From assembly GCA_949297775.1 (NCBI GenBank), contig CASFTM010000002.1, forward strand, positions 1 through 64,000: a DNA stretch of 64,000 nucleotides. The letters are read 5' to 3'. Shown here one piece after another: positions 16,882 to 25,367 of the stretch. The stretch comes from an uncultured bacterium (GTDB lineage: Bacteria > Elusimicrobiota > Elusimicrobia > Elusimicrobiales > Elusimicrobiaceae). The notes under the pieces were generated by a model that saw only the letters and a program-made list of their open reading frames with translations, did not search any database and was not told where the DNA came from. Each line of letters starts with the position of its first letter. Within the stretch, counting starts at the first letter, position 1. Made by a program: the position numbers and the translations under genes.

Positions 16882-17666
16882 TGCACCCGGTATTTTTGCA
16901 CATCGGCTCTTTTGAACTGGCCAGCTACGGCCTGATGACCGCCCTCGGCTACGCCGCGGCGGCTTTGTATTTATTGCCGCGGCTGAAAAAAATCGGTCTG
17001 GACCAGGATACCTTTTGGAACCTTATTTTTATTGCGTTTATCGGAGCCTTGGCGGGCAGCAAACTGCTCTATATTATTGTTTCCTGGCCCCAGCTGGGCG
17101 CTACATTGGCAGAAAAATTAACCAACATCGTGCGCGATTTCCGCTATGGGTTTGTGTTCTTTGGCGGGATGATAGTTTCCGTCGGGGCGCTGGTTTGGTA
17201 TATCAAAAAGAAAAAACTGCCCTTATTTAAAACGGCCGATTTCCTGATTGTCGGCCTGCCTTTGGGGCACGCGTTTGGGCGCATTGGCTGTTTTTTAGCT
17301 GGTTGTTGTTATGGACGCCCGACGGATATGCCCTGGGGTGTTACGTTTACGGACCCGCATTCGCTGGTACCGCCGGAATTGCTGGGCACCGCCCTGCATC
17401 CCACCCAGCTTTATGAAGCGGCGGGAAACCTGATTTTGTTTTTCCTGCTGCACGCCGCTTATAAAAAACCGCATCGCGCCGGTACGGTATTGGTAGAATA
17501 TATTTGGGGCTACAGTTTAATGCGGTTTATCATTGAATTTTTCCGCGGCGACTTCCGGGGCGAATACCTGCTGTGGTTTTCCCCCTCGCAGGCGATTGCC
17601 CTGCTGGCTGCCATAGCTGCATTTGTGTTGTGGATACGTTTAAGGAAGGGTAAACAAAATGGCTGA
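16881..17666 (+). CDS. lgt: Prolipoprotein diacylglyceryl transferase
   Basis: A 261-aa seven-TM enzyme that attaches diacylglycerol to the lipobox cysteine of prolipoproteins. The Lgt signature GRIGCFLAGCCYG (133-145) is present with conserved HPTQLYE and the YSLMRFIIEFFRGD end. Lipoprotein substrates are encoded in this window. It overlaps both neighbours. Confidence 0.95.
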   Translation: MHPVFLHIGSFELASYGLMTALGYAAAALYLLPRLKKIGLDQDTFWNLIFIAFIGALAGSKLLYIIVSWPQLGATLAEKLTNIVRDFRYGFVFFGGMIVSVGALVWYIKKKKLPLFKTADFLIVGLPLGHAFGRIGCFLAGCCYGRPTDMPWGVTFTDPHSLVPPELLGTALHPTQLYEAAGNLILFFLLHAAYKKPHRAGTVLVEYIWGYSLMRFIIEFFRGDFRGEYLLWFSPSQAIALLAAIAAFVLWIRLRKGKQNG

Positions 17667-18570
17667 AACTAAAAAAATCGTTTTTGACGGGTATTCCCGC
17701 CGGTTGGACGTCTTTGCCGCCGACGAGCTGGCGGATTTTTCGCGCGCCATCGTGCAAAAAATGATTAAGGACGGCAAAATCACCGTCAACGGCAAAAAGG
17801 TAAAACCTTCCTGGCCGCTCACGCCGGGCGAAGTGGTGGAAATTGAACTGCCGCAAGCCCGCGCAAAAACTAATTTAAAAGATTTAATCATCCACGACGC
17901 AAAAGATTTTTTTGTGCTCATCAAACCCGCCGGTATGCTCGTCCACCCGCAAAGCCCCGTGTGGGAAGAACACCCGGAAGCGGTATTCTCGTCGGAAGAA
18001 ACATTGGTATCGGTCATTTTAGCCAATCCCCCCAAGGGCTTTGATACGGCTATGCCGCGCGCGGGCCTGGTGCACCGCCTGGACCGCGAAACCAGCGGGG
18101 TAATGCTGGTAGCCAAAAACGCGGAATTTCAGGCCGAAATGGTGGCCTTGTTTGCCAACCGCGACGTACACAAAACGTATCACTCCATCGCCTGCGGCAA
18201 AGTGCCGGACGACGAAGGCACCATTGACGTACCCATCGGGCGTGTGGCGGGCGGCAAGATAAAAGCCTCGGACGTCGGGCGCGAAGCCGTAACCGACTAC
18301 AAAGTGCTGGAGCGCAAAAACGGATTTACCTATATTGAGCTCTACCCGCGCACGGGCCGCACCAACCAGCTGCGCGTGCATTTAAGCTGGCTGGGATACC
18401 CCGTGCTGGGGGACTGGCTGTACCGCGGCGCCACGGCGGACCGGTTGATGCTGCACGCGCGGCGCATAGAATTCAAGCACCCGCTGACGGGCAAAAAATT
18501 AATGTTTGAAGCACCCGTCCCGCCGGATTTTTTGGCGGCGTGGGAACGCGTAACACAAAGCAAAAAATAA
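17659..18570 (+). CDS. RluA/RluD-family pseudouridine synthase
   Basis: A 303-aa protein with an N-terminal S4 RNA-binding domain (1-65) and the RluA catalytic core. The catalytic Asp142 sits in HRLDRETSG. LYPRTGRTNQLRVH and the later HARRIEFKHP are also family motifs. The target uridines of rRNA or tRNA cannot be assigned from sequence. It overlaps lgt by 8 bp and ends the eno operon. Confidence 0.9.
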   Translation: MAETKKIVFDGYSRRLDVFAADELADFSRAIVQKMIKDGKITVNGKKVKPSWPLTPGEVVEIELPQARAKTNLKDLIIHDAKDFFVLIKPAGMLVHPQSPVWEEHPEAVFSSEETLVSVILANPPKGFDTAMPRAGLVHRLDRETSGVMLVAKNAEFQAEMVALFANRDVHKTYHSIACGKVPDDEGTIDVPIGRVAGGKIKASDVGREAVTDYKVLERKNGFTYIELYPRTGRTNQLRVHLSWLGYPVLGDWLYRGATADRLMLHARRIEFKHPLTGKKLMFEAPVPPDFLAAWERVTQSKK

Positions 18571-18730
18571 TCTCTGGCTGCGCTGGAAACATTCCGCCCG
18601 GCTCCCATCCCAGGCCAGAGGCTGGTTTCCCATTTCTTTTCCCGCTGGCACAACGCATAGAGCTCCCTTTTTGCCGGGAGCAAGGCCTTCCAGACCGCGG
18701 AGTCCTGCTTCGGACAGGGGGTCTGCCAAA

Positions 18731-18985
18731 TACGGTACTTACGCAATCAGGAAACAAATTGTTGGGAATGTTCACGCAACGGCACCGAGCCAGTGCGCCC
18801 CTCTCTATGTCCATTAGCGCGATTAGTTTGGGCCACACTGTTTGGGCAATGTCGCGCTCTTGCGCAACGGCATGTCGCGCTCTTGCGCAACGGCACCGAG
18901 CCGGGGCTCCCTCCTCTATACCCGCCAACACGACTAATTCAAGCCACTCTGTTTTAGAAATGCCGCTCCCTGGGGCAGAGCAGAG
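18731..18985 (+). repeat. Interspersed repeat cluster (two units)
   Basis: Two units share the blocks TACGGTACT-ACGCAAT, ACAAATTGTT-GAATGTTC, CGAGCC, CTCTATnCCC-TAGCGCGA-TAG and CCACACTGTTT-TCGCGCTCTTGCGCAACGG. The second unit lacks the first blocks. A 23-bp tandem duplication (18849-18871 and 18872-18894) lies in the middle. Similar units occur at 34.7-35.3 kb. Confidence 0.7.
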
Positions 18986-19204
18986 CCTCCCCTCGCCTTT
19001 TGCCAGTTTTTCCCTTCCGGGAAAAGCACATTCCCGCCTAAACTAATCCTTTTTTCCGCTTTTCAGCTGCCGCCAAAACTTTTATGTTATAAAAGTACGG
19101 CTCCCCGCTTTTTGTATCCATTCTCCGCCCCTTCCCGGGCGTACCCAAAAACGTTTTTATCCGTCCGGACGCGAGTGGGGACTCGCCGCTCCGGCAACTG
19201 CTAC

Positions 19205-19240
19205 AAAGGCCCTGTTTCCGTGGGAAGAGCAGGGCCTTTT
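19205..19240. terminator. Bidirectional hairpin, AAAGGCCCTG stem
   Basis: AAAGGCCCTG / CAGGGCCTTT stem with A and T flanks, usable in either direction; no gene directly adjacent on the plus strand. Confidence 0.6.
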
Positions 19241-19317
19241 GATATTTTCTCCAACGGGTTAGCCGGCGGGCCCCGCTTGCCGGCTCAAAACGGCGCGGCC
19301 TGTTTGCCCGCAAATAC

Positions 19318-19346
19318 AAAAAGCGGAGCCGAAGCTCCGCTTTTTT
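19318..19346 (-). terminator. Intrinsic terminator
   Basis: AAGCGGAGC / GCTCCGCTT stem with loop CGAA and A/T tails on both sides, after the acyltransferase-like gene. Confidence 0.8.
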
Positions 19347-19361
19347 CGGTTTCTCCCGCTG

Positions 19362-20468
19362 TTATAAACTCTTTTGATACAGCCGGTAGCGTTTGCTTAA
19401 GTGGCAGCCGCATTCCGTAATGCCGCGGATAATGCCGTCGTTATCTTCCAGCACCCAGGAAAGCTCCGCCTCGTTCCATACGGCTACGCCGTGGTCTATG
19501 ATGTGCTTAATCAAAATCAGGTCAATGCCGCGCTTTCTAAACTGAGGCGATACCCCCAGCATAATCATCCGCGCGTCCTTAATTTTGCGCCACGCCCACA
19601 ACGCTTTAACCAGCCGCCACGGATGCCATAGCGAACCGTTCAACTCTTTAAGCACGTGGTTCATATTGGGAATTAAAATATAAAATCCGGCGGGAACGCC
19701 TTTTTCTTCCAATACGCAGGTGCCTTCGGGGCGGACAATCATTTTAAGCTCATTCACCACATCGGCCATTTCCTGTTGGCTCATCGGCACAAAACCCCAG
19801 TTTTCGGCCCAGGCCTCGTTATAAATTTTGCGGATGATTTCGGCCTCTTCGTCAATTTTCTTCAGGTTCAGCCGCCTAAGCGTAATTCCTTCCGCGCGGG
19901 CACAACGTGCGCAGACTTTTAAAAACCGCTCGGAAAACTTGTCGTCTTTTGTACGGTGGAAAGCCAGCAAATCCTTGATTTTGCCATACCCCACATGCGT
20001 GATGAGCGCTTCGTAATACGGGTAGTTATACGGCATCATAATAGCCGGCATACTGTCAAACCCATCTACCAGCAGGCCGTACACGTGGTTGCTGGACGGG
20101 TTTGCCGGGCCGCGTACCGCGCTGACGCCTTGGCCGCGCAGCCAATTTTCGGCCGCGGCAAAGAGCGCCTGGGAGACTTCCGGATCGTTTATGCAATCAA
20201 AAAAGCCAAAAAAACCGATATTTTCGTGGTGGTAGTCGTTATGCGCTTGGTTAACCAAGGCCATAATCCGCCCGACGGGTTTTTCACCCCGGTATGCCAT
20301 AAACAACGCGCGTTTACCGTGCGTCCAAAAGATGTTATCCCGCAGCAGGTGTTTGGTGTCGGCCTTCAGTTCCCCCACCCAGTACGGATCTTTCTTATAC
20401 AGTTCAAAAGGAAAATCTACAAACGCGTCTAGTTCTTTATCGGAAATTTCCCGCACATTCACAGCCAT
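19362..20468 (-). CDS. YghO-like GNAT acyltransferase (ceramide synthase-like)
   Basis: A 368-aa protein of the YghO/GNAT-like group. It has a tandem GNAT-like layout (early VGRIMALVNQAHNDYH and GFFGFFDCINDPEV, late GVSPQFRKRGIDLILI, the acyl-CoA loop). YghO-type proteins next to a serine palmitoyltransferase include the bacterial ceramide synthase of Caulobacter; that link is established knowledge, its application here is inference. The upstream gene is exactly such a PLP enzyme, 71 bp away, with a terminator between, so partial read-through is expected. GAGG precedes the ATG. Confidence 0.65.
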   Translation of the reverse strand: MAVNVREISDKELDAFVDFPFELYKKDPYWVGELKADTKHLLRDNIFWTHGKRALFMAYRGEKPVGRIMALVNQAHNDYHHENIGFFGFFDCINDPEVSQALFAAAENWLRGQGVSAVRGPANPSSNHVYGLLVDGFDSMPAIMMPYNYPYYEALITHVGYGKIKDLLAFHRTKDDKFSERFLKVCARCARAEGITLRRLNLKKIDEEAEIIRKIYNEAWAENWGFVPMSQQEMADVVNELKMIVRPEGTCVLEEKGVPAGFYILIPNMNHVLKELNGSLWHPWRLVKALWAWRKIKDARMIMLGVSPQFRKRGIDLILIKHIIDHGVAVWNEAELSWVLEDNDGIIRGITECGCHLSKRYRLYQKSL

Positions 20469-20481
20469 AAGATACCTCGCT

Positions 20482-20530
20482 AAAAAAAACGAAACCCCGG
20501 TCTGGAAAGCGGCTCTAAGAACGGGGTTTC
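20482..20530 (-). terminator. Internal terminator between spt-like and acyltransferase
   Basis: Minus-strand stem GAAACCCCG / CGGGGTTTC with a long loop and an eight-T tail. It would attenuate the distal acyltransferase gene. Confidence 0.65.
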
Positions 20531-20539
20531 GGAAAACAA

Positions 20540-21730
20540 CTATTTAATAATACCGATGGAACGCCCAGCCTGGGCAAATGCATCAATAATTTTAGCCACG
20601 TGTTCGTCGGTATGGGTAGCCATCAGCGTCAGGCGCATTAACGCGCGGCCGGGCGGCACCGCCGGGCTGACAACCGGATTGGAAAAGATACCCAGTTCGT
20701 GCAGCGCGCGCCACATTTTAAAGCAGTTTTCGTTGCTGCCCACGTGCACCGGCAAAATAGGCGTTGTGCTGGTGCCCAAGTCATACCCTAAATCTTCCAG
20801 CCCTTTTTTAAGTTTAGCCGTCAGGCGGAACAAATTATCGCGGCGGGAAGTGTCGTTTTCAATCAGCTCTAACGCTTTGGTAATGGACGCCACTGAAGCA
20901 GGCGGCAACGCCGCGGAAAAAATCTGGCTGCGGGCGTTGTGGCGGATGTAGTGAATGATATCCGCATCGCCCACGACAAATCCGCCCACCGTAGCAAACG
21001 TTTTGGAACAGGTTCCTACCACCAAATCCACTTCGCCGTTTTCCAGGCCAAAATATTCGCAGGTACCGCGGCCCGTTTTGCCGATAATACCCGTAGCGTG
21101 CGCGTCGTCCACGATAATGCGCGCGCCGTATTTTTTGGCGATTTTCACAATTTCCGGCAGCGGGCAGATATCCCCTTCCATACTAAATACGCCATCTACA
21201 ATAATCAGTTTTCCCGCTTCTTCGGGCAGTCTGGAAATAACGCGTTCCAAATCTTCCGGGTCGTTATGTTTAAAGCGGACCATCTCCCCTTCGGAAAGTT
21301 TCACGCCGTCCAAAATGCTGGCGTGGTCCAATTTATCCACGATGGCATAGTCGCCTTTTTTGACCAAGCAAGACACCACGCCCAAATTCATCTGATACCC
21401 GGTAGAGAAAATCAACCCCGCTTCTTTGCGTTTAAAACGCGCCAACCGCGCTTCCAGCTCTTCGGCGGCTTTGGTATTCCCGTTTAAAAAGCGCGAACCC
21501 GCACAGCCGGTACCGTACTTTAAAGCGGCTTCGCTGGCGGCTTTTTTCATTTCAGGGTCGTCCGCCAATCCCAAGTAGTTGTTGGACCCGGCCATAATAT
21601 ATTTTTTGCCGTCCAACATTACTTCCGGCCCCTGCGCGGATTCAATCGGCTGGAAATAACCGTAAATTCCCATGCGCATAGCCAGTTTGGCGTCCTTGTA
21701 ATTTCTGCATTTCTCAAAAATATCAGACAT
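20540..21730 (-). CDS. spt: Serine palmitoyltransferase-like alpha-oxoamine synthase
   Basis: A 396-aa PLP enzyme of the alpha-oxoamine synthase family (SPT, KBL, BioF). Family motifs: SNNYLGL (49-55), GTGCAGSRFLNGN (73-85), VDDAHATG (208-215) and the PLP lysine Lys243 in GTCSKTFATVGGFVVG. The S-K-T/S-F-A-T/S-x-G-G-F lysine loop resembles SPT more than BioF or KBL loops, and no biotin genes are adjacent. The neighbouring YghO-like acyltransferase supports SPT. A glycine C-acetyltransferase or BioF role remains possible. The start at 21730 has GAGGA upstream. Confidence 0.65.
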   Translation of the reverse strand: MSDIFEKCRNYKDAKLAMRMGIYGYFQPIESAQGPEVMLDGKKYIMAGSNNYLGLADDPEMKKAASEAALKYGTGCAGSRFLNGNTKAAEELEARLARFKRKEAGLIFSTGYQMNLGVVSCLVKKGDYAIVDKLDHASILDGVKLSEGEMVRFKHNDPEDLERVISRLPEEAGKLIIVDGVFSMEGDICPLPEIVKIAKKYGARIIVDDAHATGIIGKTGRGTCEYFGLENGEVDLVVGTCSKTFATVGGFVVGDADIIHYIRHNARSQIFSAALPPASVASITKALELIENDTSRRDNLFRLTAKLKKGLEDLGYDLGTSTTPILPVHVGSNENCFKMWRALHELGIFSNPVVSPAVPPGRALMRLTLMATHTDEHVAKIIDAFAQAGRSIGIIK

Positions 21731-21790
21731 ATTTTTATCCTCGTGGCGCAACAACCCGCCGCGCAGCCTCCCAAACGAGGCCTCCGGCGG

Positions 21791-22255
21791 TTATTTACTA
21801 ACCTTTTTAATTATATTCGTGGTGGAACGTCCTTTTAACAAAGGGAAACGCACCACTTTCTTTGCAAATTCGCGGCCGACGATTTCGTCGGTCTTGTAAT
21901 CGCCGCCTTTTACCAGTACATCCGGACGGACAAGTTTTATCAGTTCATACGGCGTGTCTTGGTCAAACACACTTACCGCCGACACGCTTTCCAACCCCGC
22001 CAGCACCAATGCCCGGTCCGCCTGGGTGTTTACGGGGCGGGTGGGGCCTTTCAAGCGGCGCACGGAAGCATCGCTGTTTAAGCCCACCACCAACACGTCC
22101 CCTTTGGAACGCGAAAATTCCAACACGCTTACGTGCCCGGCGTGCAAAATATCAAAGCATCCGTTGGTAAAAACAATTTTCCGGCCTTCCCGGCGGGCTT
22201 CTTCTACAAATTTTTTGAGCGCGCGCGGGCCCAAGATTTTATTTTTTGCTTTCAC
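21791..22255 (-). CDS. hldE: D-glycero-beta-D-manno-heptose 1-phosphate adenylyltransferase
   Basis: A 154-aa stand-alone nucleotidyltransferase equal to the C-terminal (RfaE2) half of HldE. It makes ADP-heptose for lipopolysaccharide cores. Motifs: [14 protein letters not shown] (29-42) with the HxGH ATP site, [29 protein letters not shown]. The start is GTG at 22255 with AAGGAA before it. It overlaps accC by 17 bp. The kinase half is not in the window. Confidence 0.85.
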   Translation of the reverse strand: MKAKNKILGPRALKKFVEEARREGRKIVFTNGCFDILHAGHVSVLEFSRSKGDVLVVGLNSDASVRRLKGPTRPVNTQADRALVLAGLESVSAVSVFDQDTPYELIKLVRPDVLVKGGDYKTDEIVGREFAKKVVRFPLLKGRSTTNIIKKVSK

Positions 22256-23630
22256 TGGGTTCCTTCTCTTGGGCCATCATACGTTCAATCAGGCCGGTAT
22301 CCATGTTTCCGCGGATAAAATCTTCGTTATTGACAATTTTTTGATGAAAGGGAATCGTCGTTTTCACGCCGCCCACCAAAAATTCACCCAAACAGCGGCG
22401 GCTGCGCGCAAGCAAATGTTCGCGGTCCGGCGCGGTAACAATCAGCTTGGCAATCAAGCTGTCGTAATAGCTGGGGATGGTATAGCCAGTGTACATATGG
22501 CTGTCCACCCGCACCCCTAATCCGCCGGCGGGAATCCATTCTTCAATCGTGCCCGGGCACGGCGTAAAATTGTGTTCGCTGTCCTCGGCGTTGATGCGGT
22601 GTTCAATGGCGTGGCACTTAATTACGGAAGCTTCCTGCTGGCTGATGTGCAGCGGTTCGCCCTGGGCAATTTGGATTTGCATTTTTACCAAATCCTGCCC
22701 GCATACGGATTCCGTTACCGGGTGTTCCACCTGCAGACGGGTGTTTACTTCCATAAAATAAAATTCTTTATTTTGCGCCATCAAAAATTCTACGGTTCCC
22801 ACCCCGCGGTATTGGGCGGCTTTGACAAGTTTGCAAGCCGCTTCCTGGAGTTTGCGGCGGGTAACCGCGTCCACAAACGGAGAAGGAGATTCTTCCACTA
22901 ATTTTTGGTGGCGGCGCTGCATACTGCAGTCGCGCTCGGCAAAAGCCACCACGTTGCCGTAATTGTCACCCGCCACCTGCACTTCAATATGGCGCGGATT
23001 TAAAACGAGTTTTTCAAAGTATACGCGGTCGTCGCCAAAGTTGGCTTTGGCTTCGCCCTGCGCGGTTTTCATCATCCGTTCCAAGTCTTCTTCTTTCAGG
23101 CAGGCGCGCATTCCTTTGCCGCCGCCCCCCAAAGAAGCTTTAATCATAATAGGGAACCCGATTTTACGGGCCACTTCGCGGAAATCTTTGCCTACCACGC
23201 CGTCCGAACCGGGAGTAATCGGCACGCCGGCCTTGACGGCAATTTCACGCGCGGTGGATTTGACGCCCAGCATATCAATAGCTTCGGCGGTCGGCCCGAT
23301 AAACGTCATGCCGGCTTTAGTAACGGCGGCGGCAAAATCGGCATTTTCGGACAAGAACCCATACCCGGGGTGCACCGCATCGGCGCCGGTGATTTTGGCA
23401 GCCGTTACGATAGCGTCAATATTTAAATAGCTGACCGGCGAAGGCGCCGCCCCAATGCAAACGGCTTCATCCGCCATACGCACGTGCAGGCTGTTACGGT
23501 CGGCTTCGGAATAAATAGCTACGGATTTAATGCCCATTTCTTTGAGCGTACGGATTACACGCAAGGCAATTTCGCCACGGTTGGCGATAAGAACTTTTTT
23601 AAATGGAGTGACGGTAATGTTAGCAGACAT
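22239..23630 (-). CDS. accC: Biotin carboxylase subunit of acetyl-CoA carboxylase
   Basis: A 463-aa ATP-grasp enzyme that carboxylates biotin on the carrier protein. Motifs: [38 protein letters not shown] (ATP loop), [32 protein letters not shown] and EHRINAED. Translation starts at 23630, 10 bp after accB-like. It is followed by hldE-type and spt-like genes in the same direction. Confidence 0.95.
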   Translation of the reverse strand: MSANITVTPFKKVLIANRGEIALRVIRTLKEMGIKSVAIYSEADRNSLHVRMADEAVCIGAAPSPVSYLNIDAIVTAAKITGADAVHPGYGFLSENADFAAAVTKAGMTFIGPTAEAIDMLGVKSTAREIAVKAGVPITPGSDGVVGKDFREVARKIGFPIMIKASLGGGGKGMRACLKEEDLERMMKTAQGEAKANFGDDRVYFEKLVLNPRHIEVQVAGDNYGNVVAFAERDCSMQRRHQKLVEESPSPFVDAVTRRKLQEAACKLVKAAQYRGVGTVEFLMAQNKEFYFMEVNTRLQVEHPVTESVCGQDLVKMQIQIAQGEPLHISQQEASVIKCHAIEHRINAEDSEHNFTPCPGTIEEWIPAGGLGVRVDSHMYTGYTIPSYYDSLIAKLIVTAPDREHLLARSRRCLGEFLVGGVKTTIPFHQKIVNNEDFIRGNMDTGLIERMMAQEKEPSESKK

Positions 23631-23640
23631 AGCAAAACCC

Positions 23641-24015
23641 CTACTTTTCAATAAAAAACAACGGCAGTCCAAATTCCACCGGAGCGCCTTCCTGCGCCGT
23701 CACTACTTGCAGTTTTCCGGACACGGGAGCCGTAATGACGTGCTTTTGGGAAACCGTTTCCACCAGGCCCAATACGTCTCCTTCTTTGACGGTTTGGCCT
23801 TCTTTAAGCACCAAATTTTTGCCCTTATCCGCCGCGTAGTAAATACCAATCGCAGGCGCGGTAACCGCTGTAAGAGAGCAGGCAAAATGCGCCGGTTCCG
23901 GCAAAGCCTCGGCGGTTTTTACTTCAATACAATCGCCGTCTTTTTCGTAGCAAAATTCAGCCAAATCGGTGGTTTTGAGCCAATCGGTTACTTCCGTAAT
24001 TAATTTCGTGTCCAT
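23641..24015 (-). CDS. Biotin-carrier-like protein without the biotinyl lysine
   Basis: A 124-aa protein shaped like AccB: an N-terminal part, a short linker and a C-terminal biotinyl-lipoyl fold (PAIGIYY, KEGQTVKEGDVLGLVE, TAPVSGKL). The hairpin normally carrying E-A-M-K-M reads E86-T-V-S-Q-K91. The residue aligned with the biotinylated lysine is Ser89, and a lysine is two positions later, with no length change in the hairpin. Biotinylation is therefore doubtful. It starts the acc operon with AGAGGG upstream. A normal BCCP may exist elsewhere. Confidence 0.75.
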   Translation of the reverse strand: MDTKLITEVTDWLKTTDLAEFCYEKDGDCIEVKTAEALPEPAHFACSLTAVTAPAIGIYYAADKGKNLVLKEGQTVKEGDVLGLVETVSQKHVITAPVSGKLQVVTAQEGAPVEFGLPLFFIEK

Positions 24016-24146
24016 AAAGCCCTCTGGTTAAAAGGTTAAAATACGTTTTAGTTATTTTACCATTTTTACAGCCAAACAGTATACAACCCTGCCCTAACCC
24101 TTTTTTTAACATTCCAGGCACTGCCGGAAAATGCTAGCGTGTGAAT

Positions 24147-24620
24147 ATGAAACATATAATTACTTTGCTGAAGTTGGTGTTTTGGCTGGCGTTGTGCCAG
24201 CTGCCGGGCATAGTGGGCGCCGGAGCAGTACGCCCCAATTTGGAATGGTTCCATTCCTTGCAAATGCCGCCCTTGATGCCGCCGGATATGGTTTTTGGGC
24301 TGATGTGGAGCATTCTGTATGTACTGTTGGGAGTGGCGGCCTTTTTGGCGTTTCGCAACGGACTGAAAAAAAGCCGCACGGCGCTTATTTTGTTTATTGT
24401 ACAGCTGGCGCTTAACGCGTGGTGGACGCCGGTGTTCTTTGGCGACCAAAACCCCGGCGCCGCCTTGGTGCTGCTGGTGTTTATGCTGGTGCAAGGGGCG
24501 TGGATGGCGCATGCGTTTTGGCGCAAAAACCGGGCGGCGGCGTGGTTGCTTTTGCCCTATGGGGTGTGGCTGTTGTTTGCCGGATATTTAAATGCCGGCG
24601 TATGGATCTTGAATGCTTAA
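24147..24620 (+). CDS. tspO: TspO/MBR-family protein
   Basis: A 157-aa protein with five TM helices of the TspO/peripheral benzodiazepine receptor type. It has the MPPLMPPDMVFGLMWSILYVLLG motif region around residues 40-62 and the LNAWWTPVFFGDQNPGAAL motif. Members bind porphyrins and affect tetrapyrrole and redox physiology. The ATG at 24147 is preferred to an in-frame GTG six bases upstream. It is monocistronic and ends in a long terminator hairpin. Confidence 0.85.
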   Translation: MKHIITLLKLVFWLALCQLPGIVGAGAVRPNLEWFHSLQMPPLMPPDMVFGLMWSILYVLLGVAAFLAFRNGLKKSRTALILFIVQLALNAWWTPVFFGDQNPGAALVLLVFMLVQGAWMAHAFWRKNRAAAWLLLPYGVWLLFAGYLNAGVWILNA

Positions 24621-24631
24621 ACAGAAACAGC

Positions 24632-24678
24632 ACTCCAAACAAAACCCCCTCTTATTAAGAGGGGGTTTTGTTTGGAGT
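24632..24678. terminator. Bidirectional terminator with 22-bp stem
   Basis: A perfect inverted repeat with 22-bp arms and a 3-base loop (ATT) lies between convergent tspO and the small membrane-protein gene. A/T-rich outer parts provide T tails in both directions. Confidence 0.85.
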
Positions 24679-24689
24679 ACACAAACCTT

Positions 24690-24947
24690 TTATTTTGCAC
24701 GGTAATGTTTAATAACATCCATCCCCAGCTTCATCACTTTATAAAAAGTAGAATCCAAAAGAGTAGAAACATTGTCAATCAAATCAAACGCGCTTTTGGT
24801 TTTGTCCACATTTTCCGCCGTGGAAACCGCCAAATATTCCACCGCTTCGGCCGTGCGTGTAATTTGTAAAAACGCCCGTACCGCAAATACCACAAACACC
24901 ACAAACGCCACTACCGCCACTAATACACACCACTGATAAAAATCCAT
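24690..24947 (-). CDS. Small membrane protein, DUF948-like
   Basis: An 85-aa protein with one N-terminal TM helix (5-27) and a following amphipathic helix. The layout resembles short DUF948-like proteins, but no diagnostic motif is present. It faces tspO across a shared terminator and has a weak G-rich ribosome site. Function unknown. Confidence 0.55.
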   Translation of the reverse strand: MDFYQWCVLVAVVAFVVFVVFAVRAFLQITRTAEAVEYLAVSTAENVDKTKSAFDLIDNVSTLLDSTFYKVMKLGMDVIKHYRAK

Positions 24948-25367
24948 ATCCGGCCCCCTTTACTCTTTTTTCTTATTTTAACCAGTTCCCCCGCCGCCGT
25001 CAAGCCCCGAATTCAATTAGCTTGGACATATTCCCAAATTGCGATTCCAAGCCGTTGTAAAGCCGTTTTTGGGCATCTAGGTCCTTTTTATATTTATTCC
25101 TTATTTTTTAGGAAAAAAATGCGTCTAGGACCTCAAAAAAATTGACAAGTTATTACGCTATTAGTAATAATTACTAATAAGCAAATTTGGACCTTAAGCC
25201 TTTATGAAAGTTTGAAAAAGGCTTTTTCCCGACGAAAAAAAATTTTTTTAGGGTGCCCGTTCAACGCGGTTTAAGACGGGATTTGCAATTTCAGTCCGTT
25301 TTTGCCAAAATTTTAAAAGCCGTTGACTTTTCTAAACGGTCAATTATTTCTACCAGGACAACATATT
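24948..25367. promoter_or_regulatory. Regulatory region upstream of nrdD
   Basis: This 420-bp AT-rich non-coding region contains two related 12-mers, GCATCTAGGTCC (25073-25084) and GCGTCTAGGACC (25121-25132). A promoter and operator follow at 25142-25179. The transcript leader contains a hairpin (AAGCCTTT 25196-25203 / AAAGGCTT 25217-25224) followed by TTT, possibly an attenuator, then A/T-rich tracts. The motif AAGCCGTT occurs three times, near 25049, 25061 and 25317. No ORF is supported. Confidence 0.6.
25142..25179 (+). promoter_or_regulatory. nrdD promoter with Fur-family-like operator
   Basis: A -35 TTGACA (25142-25147) is 17 bp before TAATAA (25165-25170). The -10 lies inside a near-perfect palindrome with 10-bp arms, TATTAGTAAT (25159-25168) and ATTACTAATA (25170-25179), separated by one base. 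The 7-1-7 core TAGTAAT-A-ATTACTA has the geometry of Fur, PerR and Zur boxes and is one base per half-site from the Bacillus Zur consensus. Confidence 0.6.

Larger units (their letters stand above)
18571..19361. other. Intergenic region with repeats and terminators
   Basis: This 790-bp stretch has no gene that I can support. It contains the repeat cluster 18731-18985, a bidirectional hairpin at 19205-19240 and a terminator at 19318-19346. A 93-codon minus ORF (19038-19319) ends in a plausible charged C-terminus and starts near a terminator, but it lacks a ribosome site and known motifs. It could be a small protein or a structured RNA. Confidence 0.5.

Noticed and set aside
18473-18931. 152-codon minus ORF in the repeat cluster
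   Set aside because: It overlaps the pseudouridine synthase gene and is composed of the repeat read backward; treated as a repeat by-product.
25142-25179. NrdR box or Rex site at nrdD
   Set aside because: The palindrome does not match the ACACWATATATWGTGT or TTGTGA-TCACAA consensus.
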